A DNA stretch of 64,000 nucleotides from Viridibacillus soli (GCF_016612995.1 NZ_JAEOAH010000003.1:310001-374000), one strand, 5' to 3'; positions 18,121 through 27,612 are shown, counted from the first letter of the stretch. The notes: generated by a model not told the origin, from the sequence alone. Program-made: numbers and translations.

Positions 18121-18334
18121 CTTGTTTTCCCCTTTCGCTGTCTATATTAATTGTATGGAACGATTTTCTCTTTTTTCTTACTCAATTCTTACAAATTCCT
18201 TAAGCTTAGAGAAAAGCACAAAAGAGACACTTAGTAAACGTAAAACCCCGCCACTCGGAATACGATATGAATCGTTGTCAATTCCCTTAAACATAGGTAG
18301 GTGGTTTACTTAACTTTGAGGGCTAGAACATGAC

Positions 18335-18368
18335 AAAAAGCTTGTAGAATGCTTCTTCCTACAAGCTA
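18335..18368 (-). terminator. Hairpin at the end of the histidine kinase gene
   Basis: AGCTTGTAG and CTACAAGCT arms overlap the kinase stop codon and are followed on the minus strand by TTTTTG, separating the two-component genes from the ABC genes. Confidence 0.75.
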
Positions 18369-19301
18369 ATAGTTCATTCTTTTTAACAAAATTGTAAATA
18401 CTGTTTTGTCATAAGGCTTGCTGGAAAGATGAATTTCCCCACCCAAAGCTTCCACAAGACGCTTCGTGATCGTCAACCCAAGCCCACTACCTTGATAAAT
18501 ACGATTTCTTGAATCTTCTAATGTGTACATACGCTCAAATACCTTATCAATATGTGACTCAGAAATCCCTTTTCCTTTATCCCAAATATCAATGTACACA
18601 GTCTTTTCATCACTTCTTAAGGTCATACCAAGTGTTTTTCCATCTTCGCCATACGTAATTGCATTTGAAATTAAATTATTTAATACTCTACTTAACACTG
18701 CTGTATTTCCATGTCCATATAGTTGTTCATTTGGTATATCAATATCAACAGAGAAACCCTTTGCAATAAGTAAATCGTAGAACGATAAAATATTATCCTG
18801 ACACACTTCATTCAAATTAATTCTAGTTAACTCGATTTCTTTATCTCCCGACTCTAATTTCGCTAAGTCAAAGAACTTATGAATGAGCTCCATTACTTCA
18901 ATAGTTTTCATATGTACCTTTTTCAATATAACTTGTCGTTCATCCTCGGTCATTGTAGGATCTGTGTGTAACATCTCGACATAGCCAAGAACAACCGTCA
19001 GCGGTGTTTTTAAGTCATGTGATATATTAGAGAGCATTTTGCGCATAGATATTTCTACCTTCGCTTGATCGGCTTTTGTTGTTTGCATTGCTACTAATAA
19101 ATGATTGATGGCGACTAATAACTTTTGCAGTTCTTTATTATCTGTCACAACTAATAACTTTACAGCTGTTTGCTTTTCTAAAATATTCTGTAGCTTCTCA
19201 TATATGTATCGTAAATCCTCATCTTTATTTTTCTGCGTACTATATTGAAAAAAGATAAAACCTATTAATATGACAATGATCATTATCAAAAAAAACACCA
19301 T
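18366..19301 (-). CDS. Sensor histidine kinase
   Basis: This 311-aa protein has a single N-terminal transmembrane helix (residues 1-20) and almost no extracellular part, like the intramembrane-sensing kinases of Bacillales. A coiled linker leads to the dimerisation/phosphoacceptor helix with NISHDLKTPLT (His near residue 95), then the N box LNNLISNAITYG, the G1 box DIWDKGKGI and the G2 box GSGLGLTITKRLVEALGG. It starts 2 nt after the response regulator stop. The partner system is probably the ABC transporter encoded downstream, since such small kinases usually read transporter activity; that link is inferred. Confidence 0.9.
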   Translation of the reverse strand: MVFFLIMIIVILIGFIFFQYSTQKNKDEDLRYIYEKLQNILEKQTAVKLLVVTDNKELQKLLVAINHLLVAMQTTKADQAKVEISMRKMLSNISHDLKTPLTVVLGYVEMLHTDPTMTEDERQVILKKVHMKTIEVMELIHKFFDLAKLESGDKEIELTRINLNEVCQDNILSFYDLLIAKGFSVDIDIPNEQLYGHGNTAVLSRVLNNLISNAITYGEDGKTLGMTLRSDEKTVYIDIWDKGKGISESHIDKVFERMYTLEDSRNRIYQGSGLGLTITKRLVEALGGEIHLSSKPYDKTVFTILLKRMNY

Positions 19302-19302
19302 T

Positions 19303-19998
19303 TTACATCACTTCCAACTTATACCCGATTCCCCATAGCGTTTTTATATATTCAGGGCTTGATGGATCATCCTCTATCTTCTCTCGCAGCCTTCTCATAT
19401 GAACATTAATAACATTCTCATCGCCAAAATATTCTTCATTCCAAATGAGATTATAAATTTGAGCTTTAGTAAACACACGTTTGCGATTCTTCGCAAATAG
19501 CTTTAATAGTTCGAACTCTTTGGAAGTGAGTTTAAGAAGCTCCCCTTTCTTCCATACAGTAAAATTGATAGTATCTATTTTCAAATCACCAATCTGAATA
19601 ATTTCATCTTGTATCTTTGGAAGAACTGAATATTTTGTCGAACGACGAATACCCGCCTTTACCCGCGCAGACAGCTCAATCATTGAAAAAGGCTTACCAA
19701 TATAATCATCTGCTCCTAGCCCTAACCCAACCGCCTTATCAACATCTGTATCCTTAGCAGACATCATTAAAATAGGGACAGCACTTCTTTCACGAATCAA
19801 TTTCACTATTTCTAACCCATCTATCTTCGGTAACATAACATCAAGAATGAGTAAATCAAAAGAACCTTGCATAAATTTTTCCAGTCCTTCTTCTCCATCA
19901 GAAGCTGTCACTACAATAAAATCCTCTTTTATTAAATAGCTTTCTACCATTTCTTGAATCGATAGATCATCTTCCACTAGCAAAATATTAGATTGCAT
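19303..19998 (-). CDS. OmpR-family response regulator
   Basis: This 231-aa protein has a receiver domain (residues 1-115) with the acidic pocket LLVEDD, the phosphoacceptor Asp in DLLILDVMLPK and the Lys in YIGKPFS, followed by a winged-helix DNA-binding domain (KLTSKEFELLKLFAKNRKRVF ... VINVHMRRLREKI). The start at 19998 is chosen because AGGAGCGAAAAGAAA precedes that ATG and the receiver domain begins there; a longer frame to 20088 would overlap the next small gene. It is cotranscribed with the histidine kinase. Confidence 0.92.
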   Translation of the reverse strand: MQSNILLVEDDLSIQEMVESYLIKEDFIVVTASDGEEGLEKFMQGSFDLLILDVMLPKIDGLEIVKLIRERSAVPILMMSAKDTDVDKAVGLGLGADDYIGKPFSMIELSARVKAGIRRSTKYSVLPKIQDEIIQIGDLKIDTINFTVWKKGELLKLTSKEFELLKLFAKNRKRVFTKAQIYNLIWNEEYFGDENVINVHMRRLREKIEDDPSSPEYIKTLWGIGYKLEVM

Positions 19999-20041
19999 TT
20001 TCTTTTCGCTCCTACCTTTTACATATTCTAACACAAATAAA

Positions 20042-20233
20042 TTATACCTTAAGATCAATGACATGTGGAAAAAAGGTGGAATTTCCATTTATAATTGCAA
20101 GTGCCAAACAGTATAGGAACCCATATACCAAATGCTCTTTTTCATGAGTGGTGTAATTGATGATATTCCATATTGTAAAGGCAACCGCGAAAATAAAAAG
20201 ACACTTTTTAATATGTCTCAATAAGGTAGTCAC
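20042..20233 (-). CDS. Small membrane protein (63 aa)
   Basis: Two hydrophobic stretches (residues 10-25 and 36-52) separated by a charged loop (THEKEHLV) suggest a small membrane protein. It starts with GTG behind AGGAATGGA. It ends about 45 nt before the response regulator and runs the same way, so it may be in its transcript. The family is not recognised. Confidence 0.5.
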   Translation of the reverse strand: MTTLLRHIKKCLFIFAVAFTIWNIINYTTHEKEHLVYGFLYCLALAIINGNSTFFPHVIDLKV

Positions 20234-20328
20234 TCCATTCCTAAGTGCTACTGTCTTATATGAAGTAAAGTTAGTTGACCGCTTTCAGGGTGTTTCTTCT
20301 ATTTAATGCACCATCATTAGTTAATTGC

Positions 20329-20679
20329 TTATAATGCCCAGAAAAAGACAGTTAAAGCGCTAACTAATAACAAAATTCTTAGTAATGCTATACTTTTTGA
20401 TGTAGCTTTCAACCAAATCCGAATAATACTAACTATTATTCCAATAGAAAAGAGCACGCCGCTAATCGTTTTTAGCAATGATATTTTAAAGAATGGTTCG
20501 ATCAATAAAAATACTAAACTGAGTTGTATCAATCCAATTGAAGTGAGAAAACGCACACTCGTAAAATCACCCTTCACCTCATTTCGCTCTTCTTTTGACA
20601 TTTTTTTATATGCTCGCCCCATCATAAAGGCTGGAATTACTAGAAATATAAGTAGTCGTACAATTGCATCTGTATTCAT
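20329..20679 (-). CDS. Hypothetical four-helix membrane protein (116 aa)
   Basis: Hydrophobic segments lie at about residues 8-22, 44-62, 68-88 and 96-115, with a charged cytoplasmic-looking loop (RAYKKMSKEERNEVKGDF) after the first. The ATG at 20679 follows TAGGAGAATTTG. It runs in the same direction as the two-component genes. No family assignment is possible from sequence alone. Confidence 0.6.
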   Translation of the reverse strand: MNTDAIVRLLIFLVIPAFMMGRAYKKMSKEERNEVKGDFTSVRFLTSIGLIQLSLVFLLIEPFFKISLLKTISGVLFSIGIIVSIIRIWLKATSKSIALLRILLLVSALTVFFWAL

Positions 20680-20932
20680 CAAATTCTCCTAATTCATAGC
20701 TTTTCATCCTAGCTTTAGGATTATCTCTAATTGAAATTTACTACCTCATTATTTGTCGAAAAGCCATTATAATTTAAAATATGTTTACGCCTTACTAATT
20801 TAACGTAATTTAACAAAAATAAATATCTATACATTATATACAATTTTGATATATTATTGTATTAAAAATTTGATATATGAGTAACTGACATCATCTAAAT
20901 GATACAAGAGGAAGTTCACTAAAATAATATGC

Positions 20933-21003
20933 AAAAAGCTGGGATGACAAAAAAATAGTCATTCCCAGCTTTTTATTATTATTCGATAATATTACATACA
21001 AAA
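20933..21003 (-). pseudogene. 3' remnant of a ywbE copy with its terminator
   Basis: Minus-strand codons read FVCNIIE then a stop, matching the RVCDIIE end of YwbE (14245-14439). They are followed by a hairpin of AAAAAGCTGGGATGAC and GTCATTCCCAGCTTTT nearly identical to the ywbE terminator at 14197-14240. The rest of the gene is absent. The surviving terminator probably now serves the aldo/keto reductase. Confidence 0.65.
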
Positions 21004-21050
21004 GCAGTTAGTCCCACTACATAGCGGCTTTAATGAAATAGTTGGTACTC

Positions 21051-21983
21051 TTAAATAATCTCTTCAATCTCAGCTAAATCTTTTGCTGTGAGTGTAACTT
21101 CACTTGCTTTAAAATTTTCTAATATTTGATTTGTATTTTTCCCACCAGGTATGACTGCTGTTATACCTTTTTGCGCTAATAGCCAAGCAATTGCTAAATT
21201 TCCAACAGTCGTATCTTTCTTAGCAGCGATTTCTTTTAATTTTTCAACTTTTGATAAGTTGGCTTCGAGATTCCCTTCTTTAAAAAGGTCTACACTATTT
21301 CGCCAGTCTCCTGCGTCTAATTTCAATTCTTTTGTATACTTTCCTCCAAGGATACCAAAAGCAAGAGGCCCATAAGCAACAACAGCTATTTGATGATCAA
21401 TACAATATGGCAAAATTTCTGTTTCGATATTACGGTTAAGCATATTGTATTCAAGCTGTACCACATCAATATCCCCAGTGCTATTTGCTTCTTTTAACTG
21501 TTCAAGCGTCACGTTGGAAATACCAATTGCTCTGATTTTACCTTCTTGTTTCAATTTCACTAATTCCGCAACGGCGAACTCAAGTGAAGCGCCTAGTTCA
21601 GGAAAATGAATATAATAAATATCAATATAGTCTAAGCCTAAACGTCGTAAACTTGCTTCACAGGCACTACGCAAATAAGCAGGCGAATTGTTTATGCTTA
21701 ATTCGCCTTGATCATTTAGCGTTCTTGCGCCTTTTGTAGCTAGTATGTACTGATCACGAGGGAAACTTTGCAGCACTTCACCAACTAATTCTTCTGAACG
21801 ACCCGGCCCGTACGCATCGGCCGTATCTATAAGTGTAACCCCATTATTTAACGCTACTCTCACTAACTCTTTTCCCTCTTCTTCATTCAAGTTTTCGTAT
21901 AAATTATGTCCACCTACTGCGTTCGTACCAAAGCCAATTGTAGAAATTGAAATACCCTGTTTTTCGATTGTTGTATAGTTCAT
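21051..21983 (-). CDS. Aldo/keto reductase
   Basis: This 310-aa NADPH-dependent oxidoreductase of the aldo/keto reductase superfamily has a TIM-barrel fold. Motifs seen: IGFGTNAVGG at the start, LIDTADAYGPGRSEELVGE with the catalytic Asp and Tyr near residues 54-59, the Lys in ILATKGA, the His in YIDIYYIHFPE, and the cofactor-binding end GITAVIPGGKNTNQILEN. It is of the YccK/IolS-like, general carbonyl-reducing type. The ATG at 21983 lies behind GGAGGAATATTTG. It is a single gene; a copy of its 3' end survives at 15277-15333. Confidence 0.9.
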   Translation of the reverse strand: MNYTTIEKQGISISTIGFGTNAVGGHNLYENLNEEEGKELVRVALNNGVTLIDTADAYGPGRSEELVGEVLQSFPRDQYILATKGARTLNDQGELSINNSPAYLRSACEASLRRLGLDYIDIYYIHFPELGASLEFAVAELVKLKQEGKIRAIGISNVTLEQLKEANSTGDIDVVQLEYNMLNRNIETEILPYCIDHQIAVVAYGPLAFGILGGKYTKELKLDAGDWRNSVDLFKEGNLEANLSKVEKLKEIAAKKDTTVGNLAIAWLLAQKGITAVIPGGKNTNQILENFKASEVTLTAKDLAEIEEII

Positions 21984-22186
21984 CAAATATTCCTCCATTC
22001 ACTTTTTGCGTGATAAGTTAATGAGTTCTTCAGCAATTAAGCGACTATAACTGATAATTTTTTTGGATAGCTGATTAAATTTTCGCCGTTAATCGCAAAA
22101 GCTGCTATTCATGATTGATTGAATATATTTAAAATGGGGATTTTTTACGTTCTAGGGTGGTCAAATTTCAAGCTTTTTGAATTTTT

Positions 22187-22858
22187 CTACTGTAACTTAC
22201 CATCTTTTAAAAATACTGTTCTGTTTCCGTAAGTAGCAGCCTCTTTTGAGTGGGTTACTTGAATGATTGTATGGCCTTTTTCTTTATTGATTTTCCTGAA
22301 TAGCTCCATAATATCATCACCCGCTTTACTATCTAAGTTTCCTATAGGCTCATCCGCAAGAATTATTTCAGGATCGTTAATCAATGCACGGGCAATTGCA
22401 ACACGCTGTTGCTGTCCTCCTGAAAGTTCTCGTGGAGTATGCTTTCTTCTGTCAGAAAGACCGACAATCTCGATAACCTCATCGAGCTTTTTCCGATAGT
22501 TTTTTTGCTTCTTTCCATCAAGTAATATGGGCAGCATAATATTATCTTCAACATTCAAATTAGGAATAAGATTGTAAAACTGAAATACAAAGCCGATATC
22601 TTTCCTTCTAATTGAGCTCTCTTCTTTATCCTTCATTACTGAAATTTCTTTTCCTTTTATTTTTATATTTCCAGAACTTGGTTTATCAAGCCCTCCCATC
22701 AAATATAAAAGGGTGCTTTTTCCAGAACCTGATGGTCCCATTATAGAGACAAACTCTCCTCTTTCAATATTAAGGTTAATTTCTGCTAATACAACTACTT
22801 GTTCTGATCCCATTTTATATGATTTATTCATTTCTTCAACTTGAATGACGTAATTCAT
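22187..22858 (-). CDS. ABC transporter ATP-binding protein (YtrE/MacB-like)
   Basis: This 223-aa ATPase is of the MacB/LolD/YtrE class. Walker [11 protein letters not shown]-loop [10 protein letters not shown], signature [15 protein letters not shown], Walker B IILADEP followed by IGNLDSKAG, and the H-loop VTHSKEAA are all intact. It is the last gene of the Ytr-like operon, about 140 nt after the large FtsX-type permease with which it should pair. The ATG at 22858 has AGGGGC at better spacing than the upstream ATG at 22864. The family powers mechanotransmission or export rather than uptake. Confidence 0.9.
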   Translation of the reverse strand: MNYVIQVEEMNKSYKMGSEQVVVLAEINLNIERGEFVSIMGPSGSGKSTLLYLMGGLDKPSSGNIKIKGKEISVMKDKEESSIRRKDIGFVFQFYNLIPNLNVEDNIMLPILLDGKKQKNYRKKLDEVIEIVGLSDRRKHTPRELSGGQQQRVAIARALINDPEIILADEPIGNLDSKAGDDIMELFRKINKEKGHTIIQVTHSKEAATYGNRTVFLKDGKLQ

Positions 22859-23000
22859 TATCATAGCCCCTTTTTTATTAGATTAATTTGTTATCAAAAG
22901 GCCCAAAAGAAAGACTGTCAAGATTAGAATGGTAAAGAGTCCATGACATCAGACAGTAATTTTCTTGAGAACGTTTAATAGCCACTATGAAACAAAATTT

Positions 23001-25496
23001 TTATTCATATTTGATAGCAGTAATGATATTAACCCTTAATGATTGAATAATCGGACTAATCGACGCACTTATAGTGATAACAACTGTTGCCAGTATAAAC
23101 AAGATGACTTGACTAAGAGGGTACTCTACTGAAATAGGGGGAATGTAAATAGCTTTGAAAATATATGGGATTATCCAAACAAAGATATATCCTCCTATAG
23201 ATCCGATTATTCCGCCAATTAAACCACATGTTAAAGATTCAATAAAAATCATTTTGACTATTTGCATCTTACTCATACCGATAGAACGAAACATTGCAAT
23301 AGATTTTCTTCTTTCTATTATCCCGACAATTAAATTATTGAAAACTCCAATAATACCGATAAGCATCGAGAAAAGAGCAAATCCTTTTATAATCGTAAAA
23401 ATTTGATCGTTACTTTTAACATTATTTTCTTCAAGTTGTTTTGTTGTCATGATGTCTGGGCGACTCGTTTTTAACTTTGTTTCAAGCGTCTCAACAACTT
23501 GATTAGGATCTTTATTTGTTTTTACATAAATATTAGAATAATATGGGGTTCCTATATCCTTTTTTAAATTCTTTTCGGATATTAGCGCATAGTTTCCAGT
23601 AAACTGAAGTGTAGGAAAGTCTCCTAAAACTTTATATGTTCTTTCACCCTCTGGAAATTCAAGGGAAATTTCGTCACCCTCAGCTACACCTAATCTTTCT
23701 TTCGTCTGTGTTGCGAGCAAAATATTTTTTCCAGAATCAAGCTTTTCTAAAACCTTTTTACCGTCTGTTCGGAACTCAAAATCCCAAAAATCATTAAGTT
23801 TGTTTTTATCGACACTATCGATAGCTACAATGCTACCTTTTCCGACCACATCAATATTCATAGCCCTAAACGTTCCGTATATATCCTCCACGCCATCAAT
23901 ATCTTCCATGCGTTTTACAAACTTTTTATCTGCTTTCGCAACAGACATCTCGATATCAAAAGAGGCCGTTTCAGTATATAAATTGGTAGTTGCACGTAAC
24001 ACACTGTTACTTGCAGAGATAATAAAGATAAGACTAGCAACTCCAATGGCTAATAATGAAATCGTATTTAACATATTTTTATTTTGTCTAAGATTTTTAA
24101 CTGCTAACATCCCGACATTACCGAAGATCAATTTGTAAATAGGATAGAAAATTAAGACGAAAAATTCTGAACCACTAGGGATTAATAGTGTAAGAGCAAT
24201 ACCTGTTAATAAAATACTAATAACAACTGCTACCACCGCCAGCTGCCCCGTAACAAACTGTGGCAAGACAAAGACCGGAATAAGCAAAATTATTCCGACT
24301 ACAAATCGAATCGTTCTCTTTACAGGTTTGCTAGCAATCGTATTTAAGACAATATCTTTAATCGGAATTTTTGACAATTTAATAATTGAAGGGATTGAGC
24401 TAACTAAACTTAACAGTGAAGCAAATACAAAAGATGCGATAACATCTAAATAAGATATTTGAATGTCATTATCTATATCCTTTAAATATTCAGGTGTTGT
24501 AATGACCGACATCCCGTATAAGATTCCAATACCTAATAAGGTACCAATTAGACCTCCGATTATACCGTATAAAAAGATTTCGCTTATAAGCATGAAATTA
24601 GCCTTATTCTTCGTAGCTCCTATACTTCTAAAAGTACCAATTAATGGTAACCTCTCTAATATTACAACTTTAAAACTAGAATAGATAATAAAGATACTCA
24701 TAATCGATACGACAAACATTACAACTAAAAAGGCCGTTGACATGACACTAATTTGGTTGTTAATGTCATCTTGTTGTATTGGCTCACGCACAGAATATTC
24801 GCTGTAAGCTTGTGACAACTTATTAAGCATGAATTCTTTATCATCAGGGTTTTTCAGCTTTACATGAATAACATTTACAGCATCATTTGCATGATAAATA
24901 GTACCTAACTTTTCTTTAGGTATTATAGCAGAAAAATACCGTGCTTCATCAGCAAAGATGCCTATAGGGTAGGATGTATTTGATAAAACAAAATTATGTT
25001 TCACTCCGCCTACTTCTAGCTTAAACTTATCACCGATGTTCAGATTATATTTTTCTGCTGTATTCGAACTTAAAATAATTTCATTATCATCAAGACTTGC
25101 TGATTCTTTTCCTTGATCAATTTTAAAAGGATTGATTCTATTCATATCAGATGGGTCTATTCCATGTAAGTTAACCCATACACTCTTTTGATCTTGTGTC
25201 GTATATACTGCCTCTCCTTGAAGTTCACCAATGATATAACTCGTACGACCTTCATACGCTTCAGCTTTATCAGTATGAAAAAAAGGAGTTGCCGCTTTAT
25301 TACCATTTGCAATGATGATATCCCCATTGCCTACAGAACTTTTTAGCTTTTCTTCGTAAATTTTTCCAAGGGTATCAGATATCGCCATTGAGGCAAAAAA
25401 CAGTGATGTAGAGACTGTGATGGAAAGGACAATTAAAAAGAAGCGAAATTTCTTCTCAAACATATTTTTAAAAACGCTTTTAACAATAAACTCCAT
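23001..25496 (-). CDS. FtsX/MacB-type ABC permease, large form (YtrF-like position)
   Basis: This 831-aa permease begins with a transmembrane helix followed by an extracytoplasmic domain of about 200 residues, three helices, a further group of helices in the middle, a second extracytoplasmic domain, and three C-terminal helices. The layout is a duplicated FtsX-like permease (two FtsX domains: FVVSIMSIFIIYSSFK... and LFSMLIGIIGVFNNLIVGIIERRKSIAMFRSIG). It is about twice the size I remember for B. subtilis YtrF. It lies between the operon's small permease and the YtrE-like ATPase. The ATG at 25496 follows GAGGGGGAAAT. Confidence 0.85.
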   Translation of the reverse strand: MEFIVKSVFKNMFEKKFRFFLIVLSITVSTSLFFASMAISDTLGKIYEEKLKSSVGNGDIIIANGNKAATPFFHTDKAEAYEGRTSYIIGELQGEAVYTTQDQKSVWVNLHGIDPSDMNRINPFKIDQGKESASLDDNEIILSSNTAEKYNLNIGDKFKLEVGGVKHNFVLSNTSYPIGIFADEARYFSAIIPKEKLGTIYHANDAVNVIHVKLKNPDDKEFMLNKLSQAYSEYSVREPIQQDDINNQISVMSTAFLVVMFVVSIMSIFIIYSSFKVVILERLPLIGTFRSIGATKNKANFMLISEIFLYGIIGGLIGTLLGIGILYGMSVITTPEYLKDIDNDIQISYLDVIASFVFASLLSLVSSIPSIIKLSKIPIKDIVLNTIASKPVKRTIRFVVGIILLIPVFVLPQFVTGQLAVVAVVISILLTGIALTLLIPSGSEFFVLIFYPIYKLIFGNVGMLAVKNLRQNKNMLNTISLLAIGVASLIFIISASNSVLRATTNLYTETASFDIEMSVAKADKKFVKRMEDIDGVEDIYGTFRAMNIDVVGKGSIVAIDSVDKNKLNDFWDFEFRTDGKKVLEKLDSGKNILLATQTKERLGVAEGDEISLEFPEGERTYKVLGDFPTLQFTGNYALISEKNLKKDIGTPYYSNIYVKTNKDPNQVVETLETKLKTSRPDIMTTKQLEENNVKSNDQIFTIIKGFALFSMLIGIIGVFNNLIVGIIERRKSIAMFRSIGMSKMQIVKMIFIESLTCGLIGGIIGSIGGYIFVWIIPYIFKAIYIPPISVEYPLSQVILFILATVVITISASISPIIQSLRVNIITAIKYE

Positions 25497-25523
25497 ATTT
25501 CCCCCTCTTCCCACATTAAATAA

Positions 25524-26210
25524 TCATTTATAAATTTCTCTCCGCGTTGTAAAAAACCAACCTGCCATGAATAACAAACCGATCAATGCAAAAGTTAAAA
25601 TCGTACTAGGCAATATCGTCGGATTAAAGAAAAGGATAGCAACCCCTTTAAAGACAGCCTCCCTTAAGGAAGAAATAGACATACTAACCGAAATGGCTGC
25701 CGCAAGCAAGATGTATATCCCTAACGCCAATCTATCCCTGAAGCAAGAGAAGACGAGGTTGAAAAATGCTACGATGAATAAATAAGTAGAAAACTGATAG
25801 ATAAACATACCTATAACACCATATCTGTCCCAGCCGAATATTTCGATAATATTAAAATAGCTTTTATATTCAATAAATACATTTTGTTCAAGTAAAAACC
25901 AGATTATATTGAATACTGAAAAGGCTGCAACCCAAAAAATATAAGCAATTATCGTCCCAAAATAATACTCTTTACGTGATGCCCCTAAATTGATTATCCG
26001 TTTAAAAAAGTATAATGGTAAAACTCCTGAGATAATTAATAAAAAAATGGTTACTATATTGCCAGATGAAACTTCAGAATTACGATTTATATTGCCAATG
26101 CCTAATAATAAATTAATAAAAAATGCTATCGCTACCAATCCGACAAGAATCATTAGATAAACCCTTAAAACTCCATAACTTCCTTTAACAACACTTAATA
26201 GCCTACTCAA
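25524..26210 (-). CDS. ABC transporter permease (YtrC/D-like position)
   Basis: This 228-aa protein has six hydrophobic segments, including LMILVGLVAIAFFINLLLGIG and VTIFLLIISGVLPLYFFKRIINLGASRKEYYFG, a typical ABC-2-like topology. It follows the YtrB-like ATPase with an 8-nt overlap and should form its membrane partner. The TTG at 26210 is preferred because GGAGGAATCACA precedes it; the ATG at 26225 sits on top of that site. The large FtsX-type permease starts 27 nt downstream. Confidence 0.75.
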   Translation of the reverse strand: MSRLLSVVKGSYGVLRVYLMILVGLVAIAFFINLLLGIGNINRNSEVSSGNIVTIFLLIISGVLPLYFFKRIINLGASRKEYYFGTIIAYIFWVAAFSVFNIIWFLLEQNVFIEYKSYFNIIEIFGWDRYGVIGMFIYQFSTYLFIVAFFNLVFSCFRDRLALGIYILLAAAISVSMSISSLREAVFKGVAILFFNPTILPSTILTFALIGLLFMAGWFFTTRREIYK

Positions 26211-27087
26211 TGTGATTCCTCCCATCTACAAAATAAGTGAAGAACTTTTGCAATGGCATGCCGTCAATGGATAAGTCCAACCTTCTTGCATTATGCATTT
26301 CTTTATCATTAATCGTGTCGAACAAAGCGGCAATCATGATATTACCTTGCGTTTCACACTGAATAACATTCTTTCCTTCTATAAAATTTTCAACCCCTTT
26401 TCTATTACCAGTTACATAATAGGATTTATTTCTAAAGGAATCCATATCTTCATGTAGTAAAATCTTTCCTGAATCAATAATGTAAATTTTTTCAACAATT
26501 TTAGTTATTTCATTAACTAAATGAGTTGACATAAGGATCGTTCGAGGGTAATTAGAATAATCCTCCAACATAATTGAATAAAACTTTTCCCTCATGATTA
26601 CGTCTAGGCCGAGTACAGGTTCATCAAAAATTGTTAGAGGAGCTCTGCTTGCCAGACCGATAATAATCCCTACATGAGATTCCATTCCTCTAGATAGTTG
26701 TCTGAATTTTTTTTCAGGATTTAACTCAAACATTTTTAACAAATCTTTGGCAAAGTCCCAATCCCAATTCTTATGAAATGCAGACGCAATCTCTAACAAT
26801 TCCATCACCTTTACGTGATTAAATAATAAAATCTTCTCCTTTACATAACAAAGATCTTCAATGTCCTCACTTCGATTTATTTTTTTCCCAGCAATCTCTA
26901 CTTCACCATAATCCTGAAAAATACTGCCGGTTATTATATTTAACAGAGAAGTTTTTCCTGCTCCGTTTCGTCCTATAAGACCATAAATTGTATTTTCCTC
27001 CAAAGTCATATCAATATTCTTCACAGCTTCAGTTGTTCCATAACTTTTCGCTAAGTTTGTACACTTCAAAATTGTTCCCAAATTCAA
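26203..27087 (-). CDS. ABC transporter ATP-binding protein (YtrB-like)
   Basis: This 294-aa ATPase has Walker A GRNGAGKTS near residue 38, Walker B APLTIFDEP and an H-loop MSTHLVNEI. The signature motif is LSRGMESHVGI rather than LSGGQ, as in the YtrB/YhcG branch that follows GntR-type YtrA repressors. The C-terminal 80 residues are an extra regulatory or interaction domain. Translation starts at a TTG overlapping the repressor stop, implying coupling. In B. subtilis this system responds to lipid II-binding antibiotics; the ligand here is unknown. Confidence 0.88.
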   Translation of the reverse strand: MNLGTILKCTNLAKSYGTTEAVKNIDMTLEENTIYGLIGRNGAGKTSLLNIITGSIFQDYGEVEIAGKKINRSEDIEDLCYVKEKILLFNHVKVMELLEIASAFHKNWDWDFAKDLLKMFELNPEKKFRQLSRGMESHVGIIIGLASRAPLTIFDEPVLGLDVIMREKFYSIMLEDYSNYPRTILMSTHLVNEITKIVEKIYIIDSGKILLHEDMDSFRNKSYYVTGNRKGVENFIEGKNVIQCETQGNIMIAALFDTINDKEMHNARRLDLSIDGMPLQKFFTYFVDGRNHIE

Positions 27088-27455
27088 TAACCCTCACTTT
27101 CGTGTTTAATCATATTAATAATATCTTCAGCGGACAATTGTATTTTTTTAGCCTCTTCCAGCAATTTCACTACATATTCTTGATAAAACATCTTTCTTCT
27201 TTTGGTTAATATCTTCTCTTTAGCACCAGGAGCAACAAACATCCCTAGGCCTCTCTTCTTGTAAAGAATGCCCTCATTGACAAGCAAGTTAATTCCTTTT
27301 ACAGCAGTTGCTGGATTAATCTGAAAAGTTTTAGCTATCTGTGTTGTCGACATGACCTGTTCATCTTCACCATATGTATCGTTTAATATATGATCTTCAG
27401 TCATATCAGCAATCTGTTGAAATATTGGCTGAATATCATCAAAGCTAGCCTTCAA
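27084..27455 (-). CDS. GntR-family repressor (YtrA-like)
   Basis: This 123-aa small GntR regulator of the YtrA subfamily has a winged helix at about residues 10-75 (IFQQIADMTEDHILND ... VMSTTQIAKTFQINPATAVKGINLLVNEGILYKKRGLGMFVAPG) and only a short C-terminal helical dimerisation part. It is the first gene of the operon and presumably represses it from the palindrome overlapping its promoter. The TTG at 27455 is favoured because AGGGGAG lies 9 nt upstream; the ATG at 27464 abuts that site. The stop overlaps the next gene by 4 nt. Confidence 0.88.
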   Translation of the reverse strand: MKASFDDIQPIFQQIADMTEDHILNDTYGEDEQVMSTTQIAKTFQINPATAVKGINLLVNEGILYKKRGLGMFVAPGAKEKILTKRRKMFYQEYVVKLLEEAKKIQLSAEDIINMIKHESEGY

Positions 27456-27510
27456 TACTATCATCTCCCCTAAACATCCCTACTCATTTATAACCTCCTC
27501 ATCGGTTAGT

Positions 27511-27553
27511 TAGTTATGTAATTAACTATATAATGAATAAAATTCCAAGTCAA
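27511..27553 (-). promoter_or_regulatory. Promoter and palindromic operator of the Ytr-like operon
   Basis: On the minus strand TTGACT (27548-27553) and TATAGT (27525-27530) are separated by exactly 17 nt. The -10 overlaps one arm of an 18-bp palindrome, TAGTTA-6 nt-TAACTA (27511-27528). A repressor bound there would occlude RNA polymerase, which fits autoregulation by the GntR protein encoded next. Confidence 0.8.
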
Positions 27554-27612
27554 GTTAAAATAGGGAATATTTTTCATAAAAAACTTTTACTTCCCTTTAA
27601 ATATAACTTTTC

